A stretch of 64,000 bases of DNA from Ruminococcaceae bacterium UBA3818. GTDB lineage: Bacteria; Bacillota; Clostridia; Oscillospirales; Ruminococcaceae. Numbering within the stretch: the stretch's first letter is position 1; each line of letters begins with the position of its first letter. The stretch covers positions 30,294-94,293 of the forward strand of contig DFDW01000019.1 in NCBI GenBank assembly GCA_002369315.1, read 5' to 3'. The notes under the pieces were generated by a model. That model searched no databases. It was not told where the DNA came from and was given only the letters and a program-made list of their open reading frames with translations. The translations under genes were made by a program, and so were the position numbers. Shown here in pieces: positions 42,694 to 51,177 of this stretch.

Positions 42694-42824
42694 GTCTGTT
42701 TCGGGGCGGGGTGCGATTCCCCACCGGCGGTGATGGGTGTTCAGCCACAAGTCCGCGACCTGCGAAAAGCAGCTGATCCGGTGCGATTCCGGAACCGACG
42801 GTATAGTCCGGATGAAAGAAACGG
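42694..42824 (+). promoter_or_regulatory. FMN riboswitch (RFN element)
   Basis: All RFN hallmarks are visible: TTCGGGGCGGGGTGCGATTC, CCACCGGCGGTGATG, AAGTCCGCGACC, GATCCGGTGCGATTCCGG, ACCGACGGTATAGTCCGGATG and a closing GAAACG. FMN binding should favour the terminator at 42851 and shut off ribU. Confidence 0.95.
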
Positions 42825-42850
42825 CGCAAATTTGATATTTGCACCTTCTG

Positions 42851-42879
42851 CGCCCTCAGCTTTTGTTGAGGGCGTTTTT
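42851..42879 (+). terminator. Riboswitch expression-platform terminator
   Basis: CGCCCTCA and TGAGGGCG form an 8-bp stem with loop GCTTTTGT followed by TTTTT, between the RFN element and ribU. Confidence 0.85.
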
Positions 42880-42917
42880 GTTTGCCAAAACAGACAAAAT
42901 GAAAGGAGCTTATCCCG

Positions 42918-43550
42918 ATGAAAAGAAGAATGAACACAAGAAAACTGGTCTACATTGGCCTGCTGGCCGCGGTCGCTACGGCGCTGATGTATCTGGAACT
43001 GCCGCTGACCTTTTTATTCATGCCGCCGTTTTTGAAATTGGATATCAGCGGTGTGCCCACCTTGATCGGTACTTTTATGTTTGGCCCGGCAGCGGGTATC
43101 TTTATCTCGCTGGTGAAAGATCTGATTCATTTGCTCTCCAGCCAGACCGGCGGCGTTGGCGAATTGTCCGACTTTTTGATTTACACTGCTTTTTCGCTCA
43201 GCGCCGGATTCCTGTATCGGTATCATAAAAGCAAAAAGGGCGCGCTGGCTGCCTGTCTGACCGGTACGGCGGCGATTGCCATTGTCGGCGCTTTGACCAA
43301 CCGGTTTTTGATTATCCCGTTTTACTCCAAGCTCATGCCCATTGACGCAATCGTTTCCGCCTGCAACGCGGTTAACCCGATGATCGACAGCATCGACGCT
43401 TATATCCTTTTCGGCGCGATGCCTTTCAACCTGATCAAAGGCCTGGTTATCTCGGCGGTGACGTTTCTGGTTTACAAAAAGCTGAGCCATTTGATGAAAG
43501 ATTCCCTGATGGCGCCGGAAGAGAAGAAACCGGCTGCGGCCAAGGAATAA
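42918..43550 (+). CDS. ribU: RibU, riboflavin ECF-transporter S component
   Basis: A 210-residue membrane protein with six segments that binds riboflavin and pairs with a shared EcfAA'T energising module (not in this window). LYLELPL-type and DISGVPTLIGTFMFGPAAGI motifs match the RibU group, and control by an FMN riboswitch supports the substrate. GAAAGGAG precedes the start. Confidence 0.93.
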   Translation: MKRRMNTRKLVYIGLLAAVATALMYLELPLTFLFMPPFLKLDISGVPTLIGTFMFGPAAGIFISLVKDLIHLLSSQTGGVGELSDFLIYTAFSLSAGFLYRYHKSKKGALAACLTGTAAIAIVGALTNRFLIIPFYSKLMPIDAIVSACNAVNPMIDSIDAYILFGAMPFNLIKGLVISAVTFLVYKKLSHLMKDSLMAPEEKKPAAAKE

Positions 43551-43624
43551 AAGATCTGTTTTGCGCGTGAAAAACAGCTGGTCGAAATCTTCTTGTTTTG
43601 CCAATGTTCCACAACAGCAAAAGC

Positions 43625-43653
43625 TTGACTTTTTCGCCCCGGTTCGCTATAAT
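43625..43653 (+). promoter_or_regulatory. Promoter of the SAM riboswitch / metK transcript
   Basis: TTGACT (43625-43630) and TATAAT (43648-43653), spacer 17. Confidence 0.85.
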
Positions 43654-43679
43654 ACTCCTTACAAAACGATATATTCCAC

Positions 43680-43790
43680 CTTATCCAGAGCGGCGGAGGG
43701 AACAGGCCCTGTGAAGCCCGGCAACCGGACTCTTTTTGAGTAGAAGGTGCTAAATCCTGCGGAAAAATTCCGAGAGATGAGGATTTCTGT
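43680..43790 (+). promoter_or_regulatory. SAM-I riboswitch (S-box)
   Basis: S-box core elements are in order: CTTATCCAGAGCGGCGGAGG, AGGCCCTGTGAAGCCCGGCAAC, AAGGTGCTAAATCC and a closing GAGAGATGAGGAT. It controls metK, so SAM represses its own synthesis. Confidence 0.95.
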
Positions 43791-43791
43791 A

Positions 43792-43817
43792 AATGCTCGG
43801 ATTTTCCGGGCATTTTT
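43792..43817 (+). terminator. S-box terminator
   Basis: ATGCTCGG pairs with CCGGGCAT (one G-T pair) and is followed by TTTTTTT. Confidence 0.85.
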
Positions 43818-43871
43818 TTATGAGATGACCCGGAAACGGACAAGGGGACAAAATGAAAGGAGCCTTTTTTA

Positions 43872-45062
43872 ATGGCAAGACATTTCTTTACATCTGAATC
43901 GGTAACCGAAGGGCATCCCGATAAGATCTGCGACCAGATTTCCGACGCGGTTTTGGATGAAATCATGAAACAGGATCCCATGGGGAGGGTCGCTTGCGAG
44001 TGTACCGTGACCACCGGTATGGTAATGGCTATGGGAGAAATCACGACTTCCTGTTATGTGGATATCCCGAAAATCGCCCGCAACGTGGTGCGGGAAATCG
44101 GATACACCCGCGCAAAATACGGTTTCGATGCCGACACCTGCTCGGTCATTACCTCCATTGACGAGCAGTCGCCCGATATCGCTTTAGGCGTGGACAAAGC
44201 GCTGGAGGCAAAACAAGGCGCGGAGGACGACGCCTTCAGTACCGGTGCGGGAGATCAGGGGATGATGTTTGGCTATGCCTGCGATGAAACGCCGGAGCTG
44301 ATGCCGATCACCATCTCCCTGGCCCATAAACTGGCCCGCCAGCTGACTGCCAAGCGCAAGGACGGCACCTTGCCTTATCTGCGCCCGGACGGAAAAACAC
44401 AGGTTACGGTGGAATTTGAAGATGATGTGCCGGTTCGGGTAGACACGGTGGTAGTCTCCAGCCAGCATGATCCGGAAATTTCCATGGAACAGCTGCGGGA
44501 AGATATTATCCGAGAAGTGATTCGACCCATTGTCCCGGAACATTTGCTGGACGAAAACACCAAATATTTCATCAATCCAACCGGCCGTTTTGTTGTCGGC
44601 GGCCCACAGGGCGACAGCGGTCTGACCGGCCGCAAGATCATTGTGGACACTTACGGTGGCTACGGAAAGCACGGCGGCGGCGCTTTTTCCGGCAAGGATC
44701 CGACCAAAGTGGACCGGTCGGCGGCTTATGCGGCCCGCTGGGTAGCAAAAAATATCGTCGCAGCCGGATTGGCAAAAAAATGCGAGATCCAGCTGGCGTA
44801 TGCCATTGGTGTGGCACACCCGGTATCGATTATGGTGGACAGCTTCGGCACAGGTACTGTATCTGACGAGGTCCTGGCCAAAGCGGTAGAGCGTGTTTTC
44901 GATTTGCGTCCGGCGGCGATCATCAAAGCGCTGGATTTAAGACGCCCCATCTACCGGCAGCTGGCGGCCTATGGGCATATGGGCCGTGAGGATCTGGATG
45001 TTGCCTGGGAAAAAACGGATAAAACACAAGCACTGCAGCAGGCGGCAAAGGAACTGCAATAG
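43872..45062 (+). CDS. metK: MetK, S-adenosylmethionine synthetase
   Basis: Makes SAM from methionine and ATP. The 396 residues have TEGHPDKICDQISDAV at the start, GAGDQGMMFGYA, and the PFSGKD-type loop (here GGGAFSGKDPTKVDRSAAY). The gene is monocistronic, with an S-box upstream and a terminator after. Confidence 0.97.
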   Translation: MARHFFTSESVTEGHPDKICDQISDAVLDEIMKQDPMGRVACECTVTTGMVMAMGEITTSCYVDIPKIARNVVREIGYTRAKYGFDADTCSVITSIDEQSPDIALGVDKALEAKQGAEDDAFSTGAGDQGMMFGYACDETPELMPITISLAHKLARQLTAKRKDGTLPYLRPDGKTQVTVEFEDDVPVRVDTVVVSSQHDPEISMEQLREDIIREVIRPIVPEHLLDENTKYFINPTGRFVVGGPQGDSGLTGRKIIVDTYGGYGKHGGGAFSGKDPTKVDRSAAYAARWVAKNIVAAGLAKKCEIQLAYAIGVAHPVSIMVDSFGTGTVSDEVLAKAVERVFDLRPAAIIKALDLRRPIYRQLAAYGHMGREDLDVAWEKTDKTQALQQAAKELQ

Positions 45063-45072
45063 TGAAAGACAA

Positions 45073-45107
45073 AAGGCGCAAGATTCCGGCGGATCTTACG
45101 CCTTTTT
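45073..45107 (+). terminator. Terminator after metK
   Basis: AAGGCG...AAGAT pairs with ATCTT...CGCCTT, followed by TTTTC. Confidence 0.75.
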
Positions 45108-45197
45108 CTTTTGCAGGGGCAAGCGAATATTGAAGAAATACCGATTTTATGATATACTAATCTTTACAGAGAATAAATGCAGGGGGCTGTGAAACCG

Positions 45198-45677
45198 ATG
45201 AAAATATCGACCAAGGGAAGATATGGGCTGCGGATGATGATCGATATCGCCATGAATCAACAGGAAGGCCCTGTTTCGGTGCGGGATATTGCCTGCAGGC
45301 AGTCACTGAGCGATAAATATTTGGAGCAGATCATTACTCAGGCCAACAAAGCGGGCCTTTTGAAAAGCATTCGCGGCGCGGGCGGCGGATATCAGCTGGC
45401 CCGGCCTGCAGAGGAAATTTCGGTTGGCGAAATTCTGCGGGCGATGGAAGGGTCGCTGTCACCGGTAGAGTGCGTTCGGGAACTGGGGGAAGAGCCTACG
45501 CCTTGCCAAAACGCAGGGGAATGCGCTACCTATGAATTGTGGCGCGATATCAAAGACGCGGTGGATCAGGTGATCAATAACCGTACGCTGCAGGATATGA
45601 TTGATAATTACACCCGCAAAAACAATGACGACGCTTCGGTGAGAAAGGAAGGAAACTGCCAATGGAGTGCCAAGTAG
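45198..45677 (+). CDS. Rrf2-family transcriptional regulator
   Basis: A 159-residue winged-helix regulator of the IscR/CymR/NsrR type. MKISTKGRYGLRMMIDIA is the conserved DNA-binding start, and three cysteines (in PVECVRE, TPCQNAGECATY) fit an Fe-S-binding loop like IscR. No iscS or cysteine gene follows, so the regulon is open. Start set at 45198; upstream in-frame starts lack spacing. Confidence 0.85.
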   Translation: MKISTKGRYGLRMMIDIAMNQQEGPVSVRDIACRQSLSDKYLEQIITQANKAGLLKSIRGAGGGYQLARPAEEISVGEILRAMEGSLSPVECVRELGEEPTPCQNAGECATYELWRDIKDAVDQVINNRTLQDMIDNYTRKNNDDASVRKEGNCQWSAK

Positions 45678-46003
45678 TGAATCTGGAAGCTGGCATGCCA
45701 ACGGTAGAAATGGCGCGTACCCACTTGAATATGGCACTGCGCAGCGCGAAGGCCAACCGGGTCAAAGCGCTTAAGCTGATCCACGGGTACGGTTCCACCG
45801 GAAAAGGCGGCGCGATTCGGGCCGATGTGCTGGCCCAGCTCGCCCAGAAAAAACGGTCGGGACAAATCAAGGAATTTGTGCGGGGAGAAGATTTTTCCCC
45901 GTTTGACAGTGGGGCGAGGGCAATTATCGCTGCCTGCCCCTCTTTGTCCAGGGATATCGATTATTCCAGGGCAAACCACGGTATTACCATGGTGCTTTTA
46001 TGA
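45662..46003 (+). CDS. Smr-domain protein
   Basis: A 113-residue stand-alone Smr domain, as at the C-terminus of MutS2. LKLIHGYGSTGKGGAIRADV contains the HGxGxG-type signature, though the usual Smr order HGxGxGxLR is slightly altered. Such proteins are often nucleases or RNA-binding. It overlaps the Rrf2 gene by 16 bases. Confidence 0.8.
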   Translation: MECQVVNLEAGMPTVEMARTHLNMALRSAKANRVKALKLIHGYGSTGKGGAIRADVLAQLAQKKRSGQIKEFVRGEDFSPFDSGARAIIAACPSLSRDIDYSRANHGITMVLL

Positions 46004-46025
46004 TTTGTCAAAGGAGGGCGGCGCT

Positions 46026-46760
46026 TTGAAGCCGACAGCAGTGATCACCGGTGCGTCCGGCGGGATTGGGCAAGCAATGGTCCGCGCGTTTGCGGCGGCG
46101 GGGTATCGGGTGTTCTGCGGCAGCTTTCATCATTTGGACGAAGCGCAGAAGCTCGCCGGGCAGCTGCAAGAGCAGGGCTTCGCGGTAGAGGCGCTGAAGG
46201 CGGATTTGTCCTCCTCAAAAGAAGCACAGGCCTTTGCCCAGGAGGTTCAGCAAAGGTGCGGACCGATCGATGTGCTTGTCAACAACGCCGGTGTAGCGCA
46301 GCAGAAGCTGTTTCAGGATATTACGGATGACGATTGGCGGCACATGATGGGCGTGAATCTGGACGGCGTGTTCTATCTGACACGGGCGTTTCTGCCTGCC
46401 ATGATTCGCCAAAAAGCCGGGCGGATTATCAATATTTCGTCGATATGGGGTGTTTGCGGCGCTTCTTGCGAAGTGCATTATTCCGCTTCTAAAGCGGCGG
46501 TGGCAGGGATGACCAAGGCGCTTGCAAAAGAGGTTGGCCCTTCGGGAATCACAGTCAACTGCATTGCGCCGGGTGTCATTCAAACGCCGATGCTGGCTTG
46601 CTTTTCCGAAGAGGATTTGAAAGAATTGGCTTCTCAGACACCGATGGGGCGTCTGGGAACGGGCGATGATGTAGCGCAGTTGGCGCTGTTTTTGGCTTCG
46701 GGAAAAGCGGATTTTATCACCGGGCAGGTGATTTGTGCTGACGGTGGCTTTGCGCTGTAG
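46026..46760 (+). CDS. SDR-family oxidoreductase (FabG-like)
   Basis: A 244-residue NAD(P)-dependent enzyme of the short-chain dehydrogenase family: TGASGGIG cofactor loop (residues 8-15), NNAG motif, catalytic Ser of INISS and the YSASKAA active-site Tyr/Lys. It starts with TTG at 46026, with GGAGG 8 bases upstream. No fatty-acid genes are nearby, so the substrate is not fixed. Confidence 0.9.
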   Translation: MKPTAVITGASGGIGQAMVRAFAAAGYRVFCGSFHHLDEAQKLAGQLQEQGFAVEALKADLSSSKEAQAFAQEVQQRCGPIDVLVNNAGVAQQKLFQDITDDDWRHMMGVNLDGVFYLTRAFLPAMIRQKAGRIINISSIWGVCGASCEVHYSASKAAVAGMTKALAKEVGPSGITVNCIAPGVIQTPMLACFSEEDLKELASQTPMGRLGTGDDVAQLALFLASGKADFITGQVICADGGFAL

Positions 46761-46819
46761 CGGACTGCACTGTGAAGGCGCATGGACATAAAAGAACGTA
46801 GCGGAAAGGGGGACTGTTG

Positions 46820-47257
46820 ATGGGATGGTTTTATCCGGTATTGTGGCTGGCGTTGATGATCCTTTTCGTGATAGCGGAGGCATCTACGGTACAGCTGGTT
46901 TCGATTTGGTTGGCAGCGGGGTCGTTGGCCGCGTTGATCCCAGCAATGCTGGGAATGCCGCTGATGGTGCAGATTATTGTATTTTTGGTGGTATCCGCTG
47001 TCTGCCTGATCTTTACCCGGCCTTTTGTCAAAAAGGTTTTGGCGGTGAAAAAGGTAAACACCAACGCAGATCGCACGATTGGAGAGATCGGCTTGGTAAC
47101 AGAGACTATCGATAATACGCTGGAAAGCGGGCGCGTTATGGTGGATGGCTTGTCCTGGAAAGCGAGAGCCTCTGATGATTCTGTTTTGGAGGCAGGTACC
47201 CGCGTGCAGGTCAAGGAAATTCACGGCGTGACGCTGACTGTGGAAAAAGCAGTTTAA
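46820..47257 (+). CDS. NfeD-like membrane protein
   Basis: A 145-residue protein: two or three N-terminal membrane segments (about 3-70, first IEAST-type motif here IAEASTVQLVSIWLAAG) and a C-terminal OB fold (about 88-143). It is encoded just before an SPFH protein, the common NfeD-stomatin pair involved in membrane organisation. Confidence 0.88.
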   Translation: MGWFYPVLWLALMILFVIAEASTVQLVSIWLAAGSLAALIPAMLGMPLMVQIIVFLVVSAVCLIFTRPFVKKVLAVKKVNTNADRTIGEIGLVTETIDNTLESGRVMVDGLSWKARASDDSVLEAGTRVQVKEIHGVTLTVEKAV

Positions 47258-47338
47258 GTTTTATCTGTGAATGGATTCGCACCGCACGGAGAATCCGTTC
47301 CGGCTTCAAATTCTGTCTGTGCGGAGAAGGAGAGACTT

Positions 47339-48286
47339 ATGCCACCTATTATTGGAATTCTGATTGTATTCATTCTGTTGTTTTTCGTTTTGGGAATTAT
47401 CATTTCCTGCATTAAGATCGTCCCGCAATCCAACTGCTATGTTGTGGAGCGGCTTGGCGTTTATCATGCCACCTGGGAGACCGGCCTGCACTTCAAACTG
47501 CCGTTTTTCGACCGGATCGCCAAAAAGGTTTCGTTGAAAGAGCAGGTTGTGGACTTTAAGCCGCAGCCGGTGATCACCCGGGACAATGTTACCATGCAGA
47601 TCGATACGGTCGTTTTCTTCCAGGTGACCGACGCGAAACTTTTCACATATGGTGTGGAGCGGCCGATTTCCGCCATTGAAAATCTGACGGCGACAACGCT
47701 GCGAAATATTATCGGCGAGATGGAGCTGGACCACACGCTGACCTCCCGCGATGTGATCAACACCAAAATTACCGCTACTTTGGATACGGCTACCGATAAG
47801 TGGGGCATTAAAGTCAACCGGGTAGAGCTGAAGAACATCCTGCCGCCCAGAGAGATTCAGGACGCCATGGAAAAACAGATGAAAGCCGAACGTGAACGGC
47901 GAGAGGCAATCCTCAGAGCCGAAGGCGAAAAACGCAGCCAGATCCTGGTGGCGGAAGGCGAAAAAGAATCCCAGATTTTGCGGGCGGAAGCGGAAAAGCA
48001 GGCGGCAATTTTGCATGCGGACGCGGTGAGAGAGCAGAAGATTCGGGAAGCACAGGGCGAGGCGGAAGCGGTCATGATGGTGCAGAAAGCGCTGGCCGAC
48101 AGCATTAGCCTTTTGAATGAAGCGGCTCCCTCCGATAAGGTGCTGGCGCTGAAAGGCCTGGAGGCTTTCGGTAAAGCGGCTGACGGGAAAGCAACCAAGA
48201 TCATTATCCCCAGTGAGATTCAGAATCTGGCCGGTCTTGCGACTTCGGTCAAAGAACTGATGAGCGACGGGAACATCAAGCAGTAA
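47339..48286 (+). CDS. SPFH/Band 7 protein (stomatin-like, QmcA type)
   Basis: A 315-residue membrane scaffold protein: N-terminal membrane segment (about 3-27), SPFH domain (about 30-200, CYVVERLGVYHATWETGLHFKLPFFDR) and a coiled coil rich in Glu/Ala/Arg (about 190-260). The start at 47339 has AGGAGAG upstream. It pairs with the upstream NfeD protein. Confidence 0.92.
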   Translation: MPPIIGILIVFILLFFVLGIIISCIKIVPQSNCYVVERLGVYHATWETGLHFKLPFFDRIAKKVSLKEQVVDFKPQPVITRDNVTMQIDTVVFFQVTDAKLFTYGVERPISAIENLTATTLRNIIGEMELDHTLTSRDVINTKITATLDTATDKWGIKVNRVELKNILPPREIQDAMEKQMKAERERREAILRAEGEKRSQILVAEGEKESQILRAEAEKQAAILHADAVREQKIREAQGEAEAVMMVQKALADSISLLNEAAPSDKVLALKGLEAFGKAADGKATKIIIPSEIQNLAGLATSVKELMSDGNIKQ

Positions 48287-48307
48287 TCTTTTTGAAACGA
48301 TTCCATA

Positions 48308-48382
48308 CAAAAAGGCTCCGCCTTCGGGCGGTGTTCGTAAAACAGTAAAACAGGAAAGGCGTGACCGCGAAAGTCACGCCTT
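48308..48382 (+). repeat. End of cassette copy 3 on the cargo 3' side
   Basis: A-run (48309-48313), outer hairpin CCGCC-TTCG-GGCGG (48318-48331), 17-mer (48330-48346) and inner hairpin with arms AAGGCGTGAC and GTCACGCCTT (48356-48382). Read leftward the outer hairpin ends methyltransferase transcripts. Confidence 0.8.
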
Positions 48383-48452
48383 TTCATTATGGGTACAGCT
48401 GCTTTCGCGGCGCAAGGGGTGCAGCCCCTTGTTCGGAACGAAGTGACGCAAA

Positions 48453-48534
48453 ACAGCCCGGACATTCAAATGTCCGGGCTGTTCGCCTCGCAGAGCGCAC
48501 GATACAGGGCTTGCCTCTGTATAGAAGTGCGCTC
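48453..48534 (-). repeat. Cassette 3' box, copy C, plus companion hairpin
   Basis: GAGCGCAC (48493-48500) pairs with GTGCGCTC (48527-48534), with an inner ATACAG/CTGTAT stem. The companion hairpin arms ACAGCCCGGAC (48453-48463) and GTCCGGGCTGT (48472-48482) are identical to those at 8241-8269. Confidence 0.8.
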
Positions 48535-48558
48535 TTTATCAGTTCAACAAATTGGAAT

Positions 48559-49209
48559 TTACTTAACTGCTTTTATGGTATAAGTCGCACCCCAATTTTT
48601 CAGCACCTCTACGGAAGAAAAACCTGCTTCAAGAAGTGCTTCTGTTTCGTGTTTTACAGTAAGGGGAGTGTCGTAATGGTAAAACTCATCATCTGAAATT
48701 CCTTGCTCTGCTTTCAATTCACTCAAGTTTTGTCGGTGCATCTGTTCTTCTTCATCAGTCATAGAGAAGTAGTCCGTCAGTACAAAATATCCACCGTCTT
48801 TTAATGCTCTACGCAGTTTGGTATATAAAGGGACTTTTTCTGCCTTTGTGAAATGGTGCAAACTCTCCACCGATACCGCACTATCAAACAAGGACATACC
48901 AAAAGGCACATCAAAATAGGAACCGCAAATCAAAGTAATATCTTTGTCGGCAAATTTCTTTTTCAGAGTCGATAACATTCCTTGTGACAAATCAATACCT
49001 GTTATGCTTGCAGATGGATTTAGCAGATAGTATTTTTCCAACTCCAATCCTGTGCCACATCCCAAATCAAGTATATGGCAGTTTTCGGTAGTCGGCAACT
49101 GCTTCGCCGTAAAGGGATAGAACTCGTCCGCCGCTTCAATATTGGTCATCATATGTTCATCGTATCCATCTAATCTATTTTCAAAAAAATCAGCCATCTT
49201 TTCAAGCAT
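48559..49209 (-). CDS. Class I SAM-dependent methyltransferase (cassette cargo)
   Basis: A 216-residue methyltransferase: motif I LDLGCGTGLEL, motif II with GIDLSQGML, and SVESLHHFTKAEK in the post-III region, typical of small-molecule or lipid methylases. The substrate is unknown. The DNA is clearly AT-richer than the neighbouring core genes, and it is the only gene between the inverted ends at 48308 and 49352, so it is probably acquired. Confidence 0.8.
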   Translation of the reverse strand: MLEKMADFFENRLDGYDEHMMTNIEAADEFYPFTAKQLPTTENCHILDLGCGTGLELEKYYLLNPSASITGIDLSQGMLSTLKKKFADKDITLICGSYFDVPFGMSLFDSAVSVESLHHFTKAEKVPLYTKLRRALKDGGYFVLTDYFSMTDEEEQMHRQNLSELKAEQGISDDEFYHYDTPLTVKHETEALLEAGFSSVEVLKNWGATYTIKAVK

Positions 49210-49281
49210 ATCTAATCTCCGTCAAATTCAAGTTTATCGGTCTGTTTAATCATATCATACGGCTACAATATATGCAAGAAT

Positions 49282-49352
49282 AGTCCCGGCAGACATTACT
49301 GCCGGGACTGAAACTGTTTTACGGACACCCGGCTTTGGGCGGGGACTTTTTT
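49282..49352 (-). repeat. End of cassette copy 3 on the cargo 5' side
   Basis: Inner hairpin with perfect 11-bp arms AGTCCCGGCAG and CTGCCGGGACT (49282-49309), 17-mer (49313-49329), then outer hairpin CCCG/CGGG and TTTTTT (49328-49352). Confidence 0.8.
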
Positions 49353-49379
49353 GTATGGCCGTTCAGAATACGGATGCCT

Positions 49380-50467
49380 TTATGATGCTTTTTTCTCCGC
49401 CGCATGGGAATTTGAATCGGGCGGGCTGATTTTGTTTTTGATTTGGCAATATCCTTTTCGCAGGAAGGTCCTTATCTGAGGAGGAATCACACGGATGGCG
49501 AAAAGCTCCATTCTGGTTTTTAACGATTTGGAGCGGCGCGCGGCATAGATCAGGCCTTTTTCGGCAAACAGCTTTTCGAACTTTTCTCTTTCCGGGGATA
49601 CTTTCCTTGCGCGGATGACCATTTGGTTATTGGCAACTGCTTTTTCAAAATCGGTAGGGTAAAGCCGTATGCCAGGCGTTTTTTCTAAAAATTTCTTGCC
49701 TTTTTCAGTATGCGCAAATATAACGGAAACGCCTTTGTCATTCCAAAAAGAATCCCCTTTTTCCGCGCCCCAGAAATCACCGATCATAATGTCGGCTGTT
49801 CGGTGATTTCCCTTGAACTGGCAATGGTAGCAGGAGGGCCGGCCCAGCACGCGAAAGGCATATCCATATTCGGTGTCGTGAAAGCGCTTTTCAAAAATCT
49901 GCCCATTTTGAAATCTCGCGTGCAGATAAGAGGGAAGCCAGGCGTCCTTTTTCTGCCTCACGGAAAAATCAACGATTTTGCTGCCGAATTTTTTTCAAGA
50001 TATTGGATATACTCTACATGCACTTTCGGACTCGTGGGACCCTGGCAGACCAGTTCGCAGGTTATCAAACCGTCGTATTCGCCGCCGAGAAAGGTATTCA
50101 GCGCTGCAACCGAGCAGGGCAGGCCGAAAAATAAAACGCTTTTGCCACGGTCCAGAAGGTCCTTTACATCTCGATATATTTTCCCCTTTTGGACTTCGAC
50201 ATATTTGGAGCCTTTGAAACGGTCCAGCTGGCTTTCCCGGTCAATGATTTCATATTGTGCGGCGTAAAAATCTTTGCTGTAGGAAACGCCTGCCACCAAT
50301 CCGCCCAGACTGAGCATATACTTGGAAATTGCAGTTGCAATTCCGCCGGAAGTGCATTCCAGTAATTCATTGTCATTTTCCAGATAACCACCATATACGG
50401 CGATATCATGCGCTTGATATTCATGAAACATATGTGGAACCTCTGCCAAAAAGTGTACTTTTGCAAA
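49380..50467 (-). pseudogene. Broken FrhB/FpoF-like (coenzyme F420 hydrogenase beta-subunit family) gene
   Basis: Two adjacent minus-strand frames (49958-50449 and 49380-49961) together give about 356 residues of an FrhB_FdhB-family protein: CTSGGIATAISKY, SKYVEVQKG, VLFFGLPCSVAAL, LVCQGPTSP, then RPSCYHCQFKGNHRTADIMIGDFWG. They are joined by a frameshift at a five-base homopolymer (49964-49968). The N-terminal 2[4Fe-4S] ferredoxin part expected in the family is missing; homology stops close to an inverted repeat at 50449-50467. Such genes often sit with polysaccharide pyruvyl transferases, none of which is here. Confidence 0.8.
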
Positions 50468-50588
50468 TTTAGGGTTTTTAAAATATACGCAAATATTATA
50501 CGGTGAAATTTGGTATTTTTCAATATGTTGAGGCGAACATTTTCGGCGATAATTGCAGCTTCATTGTGTTTTGCAAAAGTACGCTTTT
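50449..50588. repeat. 19-bp imperfect inverted repeat flanking about 100 bp
   Basis: AAAAGTGTACTTTTGCAAA (50449-50467) and TTTGCAAAAGTACGCTTTT (50570-50588) match at 18 of 19 positions when one is reversed. One arm lies at the broken 5' end of the FrhB-like gene and the other covers the truncated 3' end of the resolvase. The 102 bases between are AT-rich and hold no gene. Confidence 0.75.
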
Positions 50589-51033
50589 AAAAATTCTGAG
50601 AAGAGGAGACCCCGCCTTGTGCCTGCCTTCTTTTGATGTTTTCCCGTTCGTTTTGGGCAACAAAGGATAAGATTTGCAGTACAAGATCGGCGATAAAGGT
50701 GCCAAGGAGGTCTTTCCCGCATCGGGTGCCCAACAGCGGCATATCGATCACGCAAACGTCAACGCCGATTTGCTGTGTCAGAATACGCCATTGGGTGAGA
50801 ATCTCTTCATAATTACGGCCGAGCCGGTCGATACTCATCAGGTACAGCAGATCGCCCGGCTGAAGAAGCGCTGTCAGTTTTCGGCATTGCGGACGGTTAA
50901 AATCCTTTCCGGAATGCTTGTCCAAATAGATGTTGTTTTCCGGTACATTCCTTTCCCGCATGGCAACCAGCTGCCGGCTCGCATTTTGATCCGTGCTGGA
51001 CACGCGGATATATCCATAGGTTTTGCATGGCAT
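50587..51033 (-). pseudogene. Serine recombinase (resolvase/invertase), C-terminally truncated
   Basis: 148 residues of the resolvase catalytic domain: YIRVSSTDQN with the nucleophilic Ser near residue 12, DKHSGKDFNRPQ and SIDRLGRNYEE with the active-site arginines. The family is about 185-200 residues with a C-terminal helix-turn-helix; here the frame ends just after QNERENIKRRQAQGG, so the DNA-binding domain is gone. The start has GGGAGG upstream. Probably inactive. Confidence 0.8.
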
Positions 51034-51177
51034 TTTTATTTCCTCCCTTTTCTGTCAGCAATCATCCCAGACTATATCATAGCCCCCCAATATTTTGAAC
51101 TGGAGATTGTTTTGCCGCTTTCGGGTATGAAAAATCGATTGCTGACCAGAATAAAAGCTGTGAGGAGCGTGAGAAAA

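Larger units (their letters stand above)
48308..49352 (-). mobile_element. Cassette-like element with inverted hairpin ends (copy 3)
   Basis: About 1.05 kb with inverted ends: GGTGTTCGTAAAACAGT at 48330-48346 and ACTGTTTTACGGACACC at 49313-49329. Each has an outer hairpin with an A- or T-run and an inner hairpin. It contains one gene, a methyltransferase read leftward, with the GCGCAC box on its 3' side. Same architecture as 8974-10470 in the opposite orientation. No recombinase inside. Confidence 0.55.

Noticed and set aside
50674..51177. N-terminal extension of the PBP frame, antisense to the resolvase.
   Set aside because: The extension has no membrane or PBP features and a good ribosome site precedes the ATG at 51178.
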